A stretch of DNA of 64,000 nucleotides from Lentzea kentuckyensis (GTDB lineage: Bacteria; Actinomycetota; Actinomycetes; Mycobacteriales; Pseudonocardiaceae), in assembly GCF_002150765.1 (NCBI RefSeq), contig NZ_MUYM01000055.1, forward strand, positions 1 to 64,000, in the 5' to 3' direction. The translations under genes and the position numbers were made by a program. The notes under the pieces are model-generated. The model was not told the origin of the DNA. It made no database searches and saw nothing but the letters and a program-made list of their open reading frames with translations. Positions 1-9,265 of this stretch are shown here, one piece after another (the stretch's first letter is position 1; each line of letters starts with the position of its first letter).

Positions 1-70
1 CGGTGCTCGTGTCCGCTGTGACCCAGCAGGAGTGGGAGGGCGCATCGGTGCTCGTGTCCGCTGTGACCCA
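1..70 (+). repeat. 45-bp-period tandem duplication at the 5' end of the PKS-NRPS gene
   Basis: A 25-nt stretch at 1-25 recurs at 46-70, so the octapeptide VLVSAVTQ is encoded twice, 15 codons apart. Each copy begins with an in-frame GTG (3 and 48). Only the second visibly has a purine-rich ribosome site (GTGGGAGGG) upstream. A further copy could lie left of the window. Confidence 0.85.
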
Positions 71-3000
71 GGACGAGCGGGACGAGGCACCAGTGCTGGA
101 GTCCGGGGGAGACGTGGTGGGCGTACCGGAGCCCGTGACGTCCGAGACCTCCGAGACCTCCGAGACCTCCGAGACCTCTGAGACCTCCGAGACCGGAGAC
201 GACCCGGTCGTGATCGTCGGTATCGGCTGCCGCCTGCCCGGCGACGTGCGCGGCCCCGACGAGTTCTGGGAACTGCTGATCGCCGAACGCGAGGCGCTCA
301 CCGGCTTCCCGGAGGGACGTGGCTGGGACACCGACGACCTCTACGACCCCGACCCGGACGCGCACGGCAAGAGTTATGTCCGCACCGGCGGTTTCCTGGC
401 CGACGCGGATCGGTTCGACGCCGCGTTCTTCGGCATCTCGCCGCGGGAGGCCCTGTGCATGGATCCGCAGCAGCGCGTCTTGCTGGAGACCGCGTGGGAG
501 GCGCTGGAACACGCGGGCGTCGACCCTCGCTCACTGCGCGGCACCCGCACCGGCGTCTTCGTCGGGGCCACCGGCCAGGAGTACGGCACGCGGCTCGACG
601 AGGCACCCGCCGAGCTGGACGGCCTGTTGCTGACCGGCATGCACGGCAGCGTCATGTCCGGGCGCATTTCCTACGTGCTCGGGCTGGAAGGTCCCGCGCT
701 CACCATCGACACCGCCTGTTCGTCGTCCTTGGTGAGCCTCCACACGGCCGCCCAGTCGGTGCGCTCCGGCGAGTGTGAGCTGGCGCTGGCCGGTGGTGTC
801 ACCGTGATGGCGAGGCCAGGGGTGTTCGTCCAGTTCAGCAGGCAGCGCGGGCTCGCCCCGGACGGCAGGTGCAAGCCGTTCGCCGCGGCGGCGGACGGAA
901 CGGCGTGGGCCGAGGGCGCGGGAGTGCTGGTGCTGGAACGGCTCTCCGCCGCGCGCCGCAACGGACACCGCGTGCTCGCGGTGCTGCGCGGCTCCGCGGT
1001 CAACCAGGACGGCGCGAGCAACGGGCTGAGTGCCCCGAGCGGCCCGGCCCAGGAGCGGGTGATCCGCCAGGCGCTGGCGAACGGGCGGCTGCGACCGTCC
1101 GATGTGGACGCTGTCGAGGCGCACGGCACCGGCACCGCGCTCGGAGATCCCATCGAGGCGCAGGCTCTTCTCGCGACCTACGGTCAGGATCGTGCCGAAC
1201 CGCTGTGGCTCGGTTCGCTGAAGTCCAACATCGCCCATCCGCAGGCCGCCGCGGGAGTCGCGGGTGTCATCAAGGCGGTGCTGGCCATCCGCAACGGGAT
1301 CCTGCCGCGCACGCTGCACGTCGACGCGCCGACCCCGCACGTGGACTGGTCGGCGGGCACCGTCCGCTTGCTGAGCGAGGCCCTGCCGTGGCCGCAGACC
1401 TCCAGGCCGCGCCGCATGGGCGTGTCCGCGTTCGGCGTCAGCGGCACGAACGCCCACGTCGTGATCGAGGAGTACCAGCAGGCCGACGAGCCTGCGGTCC
1501 ACCCGTCGTCCGCGGGGTGGAGCGGCCCGCTGCCCGTGGTGCCGTGGGTCGTGTCCGCGCACACCGAGAGTGCGCTGACCGCCCAGGCACAACGGTTGAG
1601 CAGGCGGGTGTTCACGGCGGGCCTGGACCACGTGGACGTCGGGCACTCGCTCGCCACCACCCGGACCGCGTTGCGCCACCGCGCGGTGGCACTGGGCACG
1701 GACCGCGCGGGGCTGCTGCGCGCGATGACCGCCGTCGCCTCCGGTGCCGATGACGCCGACGTGGTGCGCGGCGTGGCCGGCGCCGACGCGGAGGCCGGTG
1801 CGGTGTTCGTGTTCTCCGGGGTGGGTTCGCAATGGCCGGGCATGGCCGCGGATCTCCTGGCCACCAACCGGGTTTTCGCCAGGAGGATCGAGGAGTGCGC
1901 GGACGCGCTGGCGCCGCTGCTGGACTGGTCGCTGGTGGACGTGTTGCGCGGGCGACCTGGCACACCCGCGCTGGAGCGGGAGGACGTGGCGCAGTGCACG
2001 GGCTTCTCCGTGATGGTCGCCCTGGCCGATCTCTGGCGGGCGCACGGCGTCGAACCCGCGGCCGTGCTGGGCCAGTCGATGGGGGAGAACGTCGCGGCCT
2101 GCGTGTCGGGCGCACTCAGCCTGGAGGACGCCGCGAGGGTGGTCGCGGTGCGCAGCACGATGCTCGCGGACCTGCCGTCCACCAGCGGTCTCGTCTCGGT
2201 GCCGCTGCCGTTGGCCGAGGTCGAGCACCGGCTGCCGGGGTGGGGTGGCGCGCTGACCGTCGCCGCGATCGCGGGACCCAGCCAGATCGTGGTCGGAGGC
2301 GCGAACGACGCGGTCGACGACCTGCTCGGCGCACTCGTCGCCGAGGGTGTGGCGGCACGGCGGGTGCGCATCGGGTACGCCTCGCACACCCGCCACGTCG
2401 AGCCGGTGAGCGAAGCGATGCGCGCCGAGCTCACCGGGATTCGCCCGCTGCCGTCGCACGTGCCGTTCATCTCCTCGCTCACCGGGTCCGAAGTGGACAC
2501 CAGCACTCTCGGCGTGGACCACTGGTGCCGCGTGACGCGTGAGGTCGTGCGGTTCGAGGAAGCGACCCGGTACGCCGCCGGAATGGGGCATCGGGTCTTC
2601 ATCGAGGTCAGCCCGCATCCGATGGTGACCATCGGCCTGCAGCAGACGCTCGACGTGCTGGGCACCGATGCGACGATCATCAGCACGCTGCGCCGCGACG
2701 ACGGCAGCCCGCGCCGCTTCCTCGGCGCGGTGGCACGGGCGCACGCCGAGGGTGTGCCGGTCGACTGGGCGGCGACGTTCGGAGGCAGCGCGGCGTCGAC
2801 CGTCAGCCTGCCGACCTACCCCTTCCAGGGCGACCGCTACTGGCTCACGTCGAGCCGGTCGCAGGCGACCCTGTCCGGCACCGGTGTGCTCGGCAGGCCG
2901 GCGGAGGAGACCGCGGACCGGACCGAGGACCTGGTCGCCGCCGTGGCGAGGCTGCTCGGCGCCCGGCCCGGCGACCTCGACCGGCGGCAGCCGCTGCGGA

Positions 3001-6000
3001 GCATGGGCCTCGACTCGATGATGGCCATGGAGCTCAAGCGGGTCCTGGCGACGCGGTTCGGCATCAACCTGCCGTTGGTGGACATCATCAAGGACACCAC
3101 CGTCGCCGCGCTGACCGCACTGCTCGGCGAGGCCGAGCCCGCAACGCCTGCCACCCCGGCGACGGCCGCCGAGGCCGCGCGTCCCGAGGACCGGTTCGAG
3201 CCCTTCCCCCTGACCGACCTGCAACACGCCTATCTCGTCGGCCGGTCCGACGCGTTCGACCTGGGCGGTGTGCCGACGTACTTCACGCTGGAGGTGGATC
3301 TCGCCGGGATCGACCTCGACCGTCTCGCGGACGCGTTCGAGCAGTTGATCGCACGGCATGACGCGCTGCGGTCGGTCATCACCCCGGACGGCGAGCAGCG
3401 AGTGCTGGAAGAAGTGCCGCCGCACCGGATCGAGGTCGTCGACCTCCGTGCCGCCGGTGAACCGGAGCGGGAGCGGCGGCTCGCCGAGATCCGGGCCGGG
3501 CTGCGCACGGACGTCGACGCCACGACGTGGCCGTGGTTCGACATCCGCGCGACCCTGCTCGACGACCGCACCACCCGGCTGCACGTGGGCCTCGACATCC
3601 TCTTCGTCGACGGCTGGAGCATCTCGGCGCTGATGCGCGAGTGGGCGGAGATCTACCACGGCCGGGCACGGCTGCTGCCGGAGCTCTCCAGCACCTTCCG
3701 CGACCACGTGCTGGCCCTGCGCGCTCGGGCGGACAGCCCGGAACGGCAGCGGGCCTGGGAGTACTGGCGGGCCCGGCTGGACACCCTGCCGCCCGCACCC
3801 GAGCTGCCGATGGCGTCGGTGCACACCATGAGCGGCACACCGTCGTTCACCCGGAAGCACACCCGGCTGACGGCCACCCAGTGGCAGGCCTTCCGGCAGA
3901 CCGCCGCCGCCCTCGGCGTCACCCCGACCGCCGCGTTGTGCGCCGCGTACGGGCGAGTCCTCGCGACGTGGAGCAAGTCCAGCCGGTTCACGCTGACCCT
4001 GCTCTCGGTGAACCGCGCGGAGGACGACGACAGGATCGGCACGGTGCTCGGCAACTTCAGCACGACCACGTTGCTCGAACTGGACTGCGCGGCCGCCGAC
4101 CGGTTCTCCACGCACGCGGAGCGGGTGCAGCGACAGCTGTGGGAGGACCTGGAACACGCCGACGTCAACGGGGTGGAGGTGCTGCGCGAGCTCAACCGGT
4201 CGCGCGGGCCCGCCGACCGCGTCCGGATGCCCGTGGTCTTCGCCAGCACGCTCAGCTCGGGGACCGGAGCCGAGTCGGCGATGCCGTCCGGCATCGCGCA
4301 GCACCTGACCCGGATGGCCGAGTCGGGCACCCACGTGCACGGTTCGCTCAGCACGCCGCAGGTGTGGCTCGACCACCAGGTCCGTGAGGAGGCGGGGGAG
4401 CTCGTCGTCAACTGGGAGGCGCTCGACGGCGTGTTCCCGGACGGCGTGATCGACGCGATGTACGACGCGTACCTCGAACTCCTGCACACCCTGTGCCGGG
4501 ACGAGTCCGCCTGGCACGGGCCGGCGGTGGTCCACGTGCCGGCCGCCGACCTCGACCTGCGGGCGGCGGTCAACGCGACGGCGGCGCCGCGGCCGGCGGG
4601 ACTGCTGCACGACCGGTTCGTCGCCAACGCCGCCGTGCACCCGGACCGGGTGGCGGTGATCACGGCCGGCCGGACGCTGACCTACGGCGAACTCGACCGG
4701 ATGTCGAACCGCCTGGCCCGCTGGCTGCGGGAGCGGGGTGCGGTGCCCGGCGCGCTCGTCGGCATCGTGATGCGCAAGGGCTGGGAACAGGTCGCGGCTG
4801 CACTCGGCATCCTCAAGAGCGGTGCCGCCTACGTGCCGATCGACGCCGACGTTCCCGCGGAGCGCCTGCGGCTGCTGCTGGCGGACAGCGGAGTCTCGCT
4901 GGTGCTGACCCAGCACGAGGCCGACCAGCGGACGGACTGGCCGGACGACGTGGCCAGGCTGGTGGTCGACGGACCGGACGTCCTCGCCATCGACGACGCA
5001 CCGGCCGGCCCCTCGCCCGCGAGTCCCGCCGACCTGGCCTACGTGATCCACACCTCCGGATCGACCGGCAAGCCCAAGGGCGTGATGATCGAACACGCCG
5101 CCGCGCTCAACACGATCGAGGACGTCAACGACCGGTTCGGCGTCACCGGGGACGACCGGGTCCTCGGGGTCTCGGCGATGAACTTCGACCTCTCCGTGTA
5201 CGACGTGTTCGGTCTGCTGTCCGCCGGCGGCGCGATCGTGCTGCCGGAGCCGGAGGCCGCGCGCGAGCCGTCCCGCTGGCTGAGCCTCGTCACCGAGCAC
5301 CGCGTGACGGTGTGGAACACGGTGCCCGCCCTCATGGAGATGTTCACCGAGCACGCCCTGGCCGCCGAGTGGGCGGACAGCGTCCCGCTGCGCCTGGTGA
5401 TGCTCAGCGGTGACTGGGTTCCGGTGACCCTGCCCGAACGCGTCCGCAAGCTCGTCCCCGGTGCGGCGGTCTGGTCGCTCGGCGGTGCGACCGAGGCGTC
5501 GATCTGGTCGATCCTCTTCCCCGTGGAGCATGTCGACCCCAGCTGGCCGAGCATTCCGTACGGCACCGCCATGCGGAACCAGGGGATGCACGTCTTCGAC
5601 GACGGCTTCCGGCCTTGCCCGGTCTGGGTGCCGGGACAGATCCACATCTCCGGCGTGGGGCTCGCGCGCGGCTATCTCGGTGACGAGGCCCGTACCCGTG
5701 CGGCCTTCGTCCGGCACCCGGTGACCGGGGAGCGGCTGTACCGCACGGGTGACCTCGGCAGGTTCCGCCCCGACGGCACGATCGAGTTCCTCGGCCGGGA
5801 GGATCTCCAGGTGAAGGTGCAGGGCTACCGGATCGAGCTCGGCGAGGTCGAGACGGCCCTGTCGAGGTGTACCGGCGTGCAGGCCGCGGTGGTCACCGTC
5901 GTGGGACAGCGGCACGGTGCCAAGCGACTCGTCGGGTACGTGGTCCTGGAGGAGGGTGGTGACGTCGACCGCGTTCGCGAGGAGCTGCGCAGGGACCTGC

Positions 6001-7160
6001 CCGCCTACCTCGTTCCGCAGGTCCTCGTCACGCTGCCGGCGCTGCCTCTCGGCGCGAACGGCAAGGTCGTGCGTTCCGCACTGCCCGAACCGGATGCCGC
6101 CGGGCACGACGAGGTCGTCCTCCCGCGCACGGGCACGGAGGTCCGGCTGGCCCGGATCTGGGAGGAGTTCTTCGGCGTCCGTCCGGTCTCGGTGACGGCG
6201 AACTTCTTCGAGCTGGGTGGTGACTCACTGCTCGCGGTGCGGCTGATGTCGGTGATCCAGCGCGAGTTCGGACGGGCCCTCGCGCTGTCCGTGCTGTTCA
6301 CCAGGCCCACCATCGAGCAACTGGCGGAGGTCCTGTGCGCGGAGGACGTCGCCGCGGCACGTCCGGCGCTGGTGCCGATCAGGGAAGGGGGCGGTCGTCC
6401 GCCGCTGGTTCTCGTGCATCCGGTGGGCGGCGACGTGCTGTGTTACGCCGACCTGGTCTCGGCACTCGGTGACGACCAGCCGTGCTACGGGCTCCAGGTA
6501 CCGGACGAGCCGTTGCTGGAGACGGTCGAGGACCTGGCGCGGCACTACGCCGTCGCGGTCGGCACCGCTCTGCCGACCGGCCCGCTGCGGTTCGCGGGGT
6601 GGTCGATGGGCGCCGTGGTCGCACTGGAGATGGCGCGTCAGCTGACCGCCGCCGGCCGTCCGGTCGAGATAGTCGCGATGATCGATCCGAGCGAACCGCC
6701 CGGTGGCGGGCAGGACAGCTCGGTCGACGACGCGGTGCTGCTGTCGTGGCTCGCCCGCGACCTCGCCGGGCTCACCGGAGTCGACTGGGCCCTGTCGCCG
6801 GAGACCATCCGCGGCACGGAGGCGGCGGTGGAGCTGGTGTACGAACAGGCGGGAATGGCGGGTGTGCTGCCGCACGAGGTCGATCTCGGCACGTTCCGCC
6901 GGATCGTCGAGCGGTTCATGCGCAACTTCCGGGCGCTGCTGGAACACCGGCCAGAGCCCTATGCCGGCCGCGTGCACGTTTACCGGGCGGCGGACGGCGG
7001 TGCTGCCACCGAGACGATCGAAGCCTGGCTCGCGCTGTGCACGGGTGAGGTGACGTCGGCCGACGTTCCCGGTGACCACTACACCGTGGTGCGGCAGCCG
7101 CGGGTGGCGGCCGTGGTGGAACTCCTGAACGCGGCACTCGCTCCGGACAGCGAATTGTGA
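3..7160 (+). CDS. Hybrid PKS-NRPS, KS-AT-ACP-Cy-A(Cys)-PCP-TE, terminal subunit
   Basis: Adds one ketide unit, condenses the chain with an amino acid and releases it. Domains by residue (numbered from the GTG at 3): KS about 67-487 (Cys239 in DTACSSS, EAHGTGT, SNIAHPQ); AT about 600-935 (Ser692 in GQSMGE, YASH at 792, suggesting methylmalonyl); ACP about 970-1040 (Ser1005); Cy about 1066-1500 with DILFVDGWS from 1198, the DxxxxDxxS heterocyclisation motif; A about 1533-2030; PCP Ser2075; TE about 2130-2385 (Ser2201 in GWSMGA, His2359). The specificity code reads D1729 L1730 Y1733 N1772 M1800 S1802 L1826 I1834 W1835 K2021, i.e. DLYNMSLIWK, a cysteine code. No ketoreductase, so a beta-keto acyl chain meets Cys. 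The reading frame is open to the left edge. GTG 48, preceded by GGGAGGG, is a plausible true start. The TE marks this as the last subunit of a line whose earlier genes lie outside. No MT or oxidase domain is present. Confidence 0.95.
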   Translation: MLVSAVTQQEWEGASVLVSAVTQDERDEAPVLESGGDVVGVPEPVTSETSETSETSETSETSETGDDPVVIVGIGCRLPGDVRGPDEFWELLIAEREALTGFPEGRGWDTDDLYDPDPDAHGKSYVRTGGFLADADRFDAAFFGISPREALCMDPQQRVLLETAWEALEHAGVDPRSLRGTRTGVFVGATGQEYGTRLDEAPAELDGLLLTGMHGSVMSGRISYVLGLEGPALTIDTACSSSLVSLHTAAQSVRSGECELALAGGVTVMARPGVFVQFSRQRGLAPDGRCKPFAAAADGTAWAEGAGVLVLERLSAARRNGHRVLAVLRGSAVNQDGASNGLSAPSGPAQERVIRQALANGRLRPSDVDAVEAHGTGTALGDPIEAQALLATYGQDRAEPLWLGSLKSNIAHPQAAAGVAGVIKAVLAIRNGILPRTLHVDAPTPHVDWSAGTVRLLSEALPWPQTSRPRRMGVSAFGVSGTNAHVVIEEYQQADEPAVHPSSAGWSGPLPVVPWVVSAHTESALTAQAQRLSRRVFTAGLDHVDVGHSLATTRTALRHRAVALGTDRAGLLRAMTAVASGADDADVVRGVAGADAEAGAVFVFSGVGSQWPGMAADLLATNRVFARRIEECADALAPLLDWSLVDVLRGRPGTPALEREDVAQCTGFSVMVALADLWRAHGVEPAAVLGQSMGENVAACVSGALSLEDAARVVAVRSTMLADLPSTSGLVSVPLPLAEVEHRLPGWGGALTVAAIAGPSQIVVGGANDAVDDLLGALVAEGVAARRVRIGYASHTRHVEPVSEAMRAELTGIRPLPSHVPFISSLTGSEVDTSTLGVDHWCRVTREVVRFEEATRYAAGMGHRVFIEVSPHPMVTIGLQQTLDVLGTDATIISTLRRDDGSPRRFLGAVARAHAEGVPVDWAATFGGSAASTVSLPTYPFQGDRYWLTSSRSQATLSGTGVLGRPAEETADRTEDLVAAVARLLGARPGDLDRRQPLRSMGLDSMMAMELKRVLATRFGINLPLVDIIKDTTVAALTALLGEAEPATPATPATAAEAARPEDRFEPFPLTDLQHAYLVGRSDAFDLGGVPTYFTLEVDLAGIDLDRLADAFEQLIARHDALRSVITPDGEQRVLEEVPPHRIEVVDLRAAGEPERERRLAEIRAGLRTDVDATTWPWFDIRATLLDDRTTRLHVGLDILFVDGWSISALMREWAEIYHGRARLLPELSSTFRDHVLALRARADSPERQRAWEYWRARLDTLPPAPELPMASVHTMSGTPSFTRKHTRLTATQWQAFRQTAAALGVTPTAALCAAYGRVLATWSKSSRFTLTLLSVNRAEDDDRIGTVLGNFSTTTLLELDCAAADRFSTHAERVQRQLWEDLEHADVNGVEVLRELNRSRGPADRVRMPVVFASTLSSGTGAESAMPSGIAQHLTRMAESGTHVHGSLSTPQVWLDHQVREEAGELVVNWEALDGVFPDGVIDAMYDAYLELLHTLCRDESAWHGPAVVHVPAADLDLRAAVNATAAPRPAGLLHDRFVANAAVHPDRVAVITAGRTLTYGELDRMSNRLARWLRERGAVPGALVGIVMRKGWEQVAAALGILKSGAAYVPIDADVPAERLRLLLADSGVSLVLTQHEADQRTDWPDDVARLVVDGPDVLAIDDAPAGPSPASPADLAYVIHTSGSTGKPKGVMIEHAAALNTIEDVNDRFGVTGDDRVLGVSAMNFDLSVYDVFGLLSAGGAIVLPEPEAAREPSRWLSLVTEHRVTVWNTVPALMEMFTEHALAAEWADSVPLRLVMLSGDWVPVTLPERVRKLVPGAAVWSLGGATEASIWSILFPVEHVDPSWPSIPYGTAMRNQGMHVFDDGFRPCPVWVPGQIHISGVGLARGYLGDEARTRAAFVRHPVTGERLYRTGDLGRFRPDGTIEFLGREDLQVKVQGYRIELGEVETALSRCTGVQAAVVTVVGQRHGAKRLVGYVVLEEGGDVDRVREELRRDLPAYLVPQVLVTLPALPLGANGKVVRSALPEPDAAGHDEVVLPRTGTEVRLARIWEEFFGVRPVSVTANFFELGGDSLLAVRLMSVIQREFGRALALSVLFTRPTIEQLAEVLCAEDVAAARPALVPIREGGGRPPLVLVHPVGGDVLCYADLVSALGDDQPCYGLQVPDEPLLETVEDLARHYAVAVGTALPTGPLRFAGWSMGAVVALEMARQLTAAGRPVEIVAMIDPSEPPGGGQDSSVDDAVLLSWLARDLAGLTGVDWALSPETIRGTEAAVELVYEQAGMAGVLPHEVDLGTFRRIVERFMRNFRALLEHRPEPYAGRVHVYRAADGGAATETIEAWLALCTGEVTSADVPGDHYTVVRQPRVAAVVELLNAALAPDSEL
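141..194 (+). repeat. Six tandem 9-bp repeats encoding Ser-Glu-Thr
   Basis: The unit TCCGAGACC is repeated six times (the fifth copy reads TCTGAGACC), encoding residues 47-64 as (SET)6 just before the KS begins. It is an acidic, flexible N-terminal linker where a docking helix is often found. Unit number can change by slippage without breaking the frame. Confidence 0.9.
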
Positions 7161-7176
7161 TCCCGTTCACTCCGAC

Positions 7177-7195
7177 GTCGGGACTGTTTCCCGAC
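7177..7195 (+). terminator. Hairpin after the PKS-NRPS stop codon
   Basis: GTCGGGA and TCCCGAC form a perfect 7-bp stem around the loop CTGTT, 17 bp after the TGA, followed by TATTT. This suits an intrinsic-type terminator closing the upstream biosynthetic operon. The T-tract is short, so efficiency is uncertain. Confidence 0.55.
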
Positions 7196-7223
7196 TATTT
7201 AGGAAATCCTCTCGCGGGGTTGG

Positions 7224-7233
7224 TTTCGCGAAA
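7224..7233. promoter_or_regulatory. TTTCGCGAAA palindrome upstream of the DapA-fold gene
   Basis: A perfect 10-bp palindrome lies in the 202-bp gap before the DapA-fold gene, in a locally A+T-richer stretch. It could be an operator for the IclR protein encoded just downstream. No -10/-35 pair is convincing, so this is a weak candidate. Confidence 0.25.
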
Positions 7234-7362
7234 TAGGCTGGCAGGTGAATTCGGGCTGAGGTGCTGCGGCTGATGGAGGTGTAGATCCATGACGAGGACT
7301 GTGGGCACCCCGAGATGGCGTTCCGCGCCCGTGGCGAACAGGATTTCGTCCGGGGAGTTCCG

Positions 7363-8337
7363 ATGGACGTGAAGGAGTTCGGCGGTGTCATCGCCGCTTC
7401 GGTGATTCCCTATCAGTCCGACGAACGCGCGCCGGCCGGGTTGCGCGTCGACGTGGCGCGGTACGAGAGCCATTGCGACTGGCTGATGCGCAGCGGGTGC
7501 GCCGGTGTCGTCGTCAATTCGTCGATGGGGGAGGACGGCGCGTTGACGACGGACGAGCGCCGGGAGCTGACGCGGGCGGCGGTACGGGCGGCCGGGACCT
7601 CGGCGCAGGTCGTCGTCGGGGTCCACGGTCTCGGGGCTCATCGGGTCGTCGAACGCGCCACCCACGCCGCGGAGGACGGTGCGGACGCCGTGCTGTGCCT
7701 GCCCCCGCTCGCGTACGAACCCACGTTCGCGGAACTGATGCGGCATTTCGAGGCCGTGGCCGGGGTCGGGCTGCCCGTGGTGGTGTGCAACAACCCGGCG
7801 GTCTGTCAGGTGGACCTGACCCCGGCGATGCTCGCCGAGATCGTGAGTCTGGACAACGTTGTCGCGGTGTGCGACTTCTCCGGACGGCCGGACCGGGTGT
7901 GGAAGACGCTCGCGCTCGCCCCGGACACGATCGTGATGGCGGGAACGGACGGGACGGTGGTCGAGAGCCTCCTGTCCGGCGCGCGTGCCTGGATCGCGGC
8001 TCTGCCGAACCTGCTGGCCGATCACGCGGTGCGACTCTTCGAGCTCGTCCAGTCCGGTCATCTCGTGCAGGCCCAGGCTCTGCGGCTCGCGCTCGACGGA
8101 CTGCTGCGCTGGAACGGCAGGCCCGGCGACGTGCAGCGGGTCAAGTCCGGGATGGACTACTGCGGCCGTTACGGGGGGCCGTGCCGACCACCCCGGCACG
8201 CTCTCAGCGCCGCTCTCTTCGCCGAGGTGCACCGGGACGTGCTGAGTTCGTTGACCGCACTTGACCTGGGCGTGGCTCTCCGCGGTGACCCGCGCGAACC
8301 GGGTGCCTGCTGCCCGGAGAGCGGCGACACCGGTTAG
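7363..8337 (+). CDS. DapA/DHDPS-fold protein lacking catalytic Lys and Tyr
   Basis: 324 residues. The start ATG 7363 is chosen because CGGGGAG ends about five bases upstream; an in-frame ATG at 7315 lacks such a site. The fold is that of the dihydrodipicolinate synthase/N-acetylneuraminate lyase superfamily, pyruvate- or ketoacid-dependent aldolases, some acting on 2-keto-3-deoxy sugar acids. The position of the Schiff-base lysine is Cys170 (VAVCDFSG instead of VxxxK(D/E)xSG). The position of the proton-relay tyrosine is Cys142 (VVCNNP instead of YNNP). The 28-residue spacing equals that between Tyr133 and Lys161 of E. coli DapA, so the register is secure. The GTTGE-type loop is also altered (NSSMGE). 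It may be a pseudo-aldolase, a sensor or a differently acting enzyme. Its neighbours suggest sugar-acid metabolism. Confidence 0.85.
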   Translation: MDVKEFGGVIAASVIPYQSDERAPAGLRVDVARYESHCDWLMRSGCAGVVVNSSMGEDGALTTDERRELTRAAVRAAGTSAQVVVGVHGLGAHRVVERATHAAEDGADAVLCLPPLAYEPTFAELMRHFEAVAGVGLPVVVCNNPAVCQVDLTPAMLAEIVSLDNVVAVCDFSGRPDRVWKTLALAPDTIVMAGTDGTVVESLLSGARAWIAALPNLLADHAVRLFELVQSGHLVQAQALRLALDGLLRWNGRPGDVQRVKSGMDYCGRYGGPCRPPRHALSAALFAEVHRDVLSSLTALDLGVALRGDPREPGACCPESGDTG

Positions 8338-8466
8338 CAGGGCGCCGGCCGGTCGTCTGGAACGCCGAACTGAAGAAATGCTGAATCCGGTCGCCGCGGA
8401 TCTCGCCCACGCTCGCATTGACGTGGGATAGATTTCTCTGAGGAGCCCCAACCGAGGGAGATGAAC

Positions 8467-9246
8467 GTGGACGCGGCACAGTCTCTGCGTTCAGTGGACA
8501 GCAGGTCACCCGCCGTGACTCGGGCTGTCGCACTCGTGGAGGAACTGGCGCGGCAACGCAGACCGCTCGGTATCGCGGAACTGGCGCGCTCCCTCGACCT
8601 CGCCAAGTCCACGGTGGCCAACCTGTGCACCGCTCTGGAAGGCGCGAAGATGATCCGGCGGGTCGACGGCCGCTGGGCGCTCGGATACAAGGTCGTGGAG
8701 CTGGGCCAGGCGTTCCTCGCGAGCACCGACCTGGTGGAGGAGTTCCGCCGCGCGGCGCCGAAGCTGCAGGTCGGCGCCCAGGAGACGATCCTGCTCGCCC
8801 TGCTGGAGGGGCTCGAGGTCGTCTACCTCGCCCGCCACGACGGCACCCAGCCGATCCGGCTCGCGAGTGACATCGGCCGGCGCATGCCCGCCGTCGTCAC
8901 CGCACTCGGCAAGGCGATGCTCGCGTCGCTGGACGACGACGAGCTGGAGCGCAGGCTCGCGACGATCGACGAGCTCCCGGTGCTCACCGAGCGTTCGTTC
9001 CGGACGATGGACGAGCTGCGGCGCGATCTCGACAAGACCCGCGCGCGTGGGTACGCGCTGGACGACGAGCAGAACACCGAGGGCGTCGTGTGCGTCAGCG
9101 TCGCGGTGCCGGGAAGCACCGGTGCCACTCCCGCCGCGGTGAGTGCCACGTTGCTGAAAGCCCGGCTGACCGGCGACATGCGCGAGCGGTTGTCGGCCGA
9201 CCTGACCACGCTCGCGCGCGAGCTGTCGAGGCTGGCCACGCTGTAG
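8467..9246 (+). CDS. IclR-family transcriptional regulator
   Basis: About 259 residues. An N-terminal winged helix-turn-helix (IAELARSLDLAKSTVANLCTALE, roughly residues 33-60) is followed by the IclR effector-binding domain (to about 250, including GRRMPAVVTALGKAMLA). GAGGGAG directly abuts the in-frame ATG at 8461 but sits six bases before GTG 8467, so GTG 8467 is the better start. IclR proteins bind small carboxylates or sugar acids as dimers or tetramers and commonly regulate adjacent catabolic genes. The DapA-fold gene is just upstream and the lactonase/importer operon follows after a divergent transporter, so those are the likely targets. The effector cannot be read from the sequence. 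Confidence 0.9.
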   Translation: MDAAQSLRSVDSRSPAVTRAVALVEELARQRRPLGIAELARSLDLAKSTVANLCTALEGAKMIRRVDGRWALGYKVVELGQAFLASTDLVEEFRRAAPKLQVGAQETILLALLEGLEVVYLARHDGTQPIRLASDIGRRMPAVVTALGKAMLASLDDDELERRLATIDELPVLTERSFRTMDELRRDLDKTRARGYALDDEQNTEGVVCVSVAVPGSTGATPAAVSATLLKARLTGDMRERLSADLTTLARELSRLATL

Positions 9247-9265
9247 CGGCGCCGCGGGCACGTGG

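Noticed and set aside
531..6107. Long antisense open frame opposite the PKS-NRPS gene
   Set aside because: Same composition effect; no recognisable domain, and the sense frame has full catalytic motifs.
3..7160. Last subunit of the polyene PKS
   Set aside because: It ends in an NRPS module for cysteine with its own TE, and 16 kb of catabolic genes separate it from the polyene genes; polyene lines end in a PKS module plus TE.
7177..7195. PAS-LuxR binding site
   Set aside because: GGGA and TCCC are present but separated by five bases instead of two, and the element follows a stop codon, so a terminator is the simpler reading.
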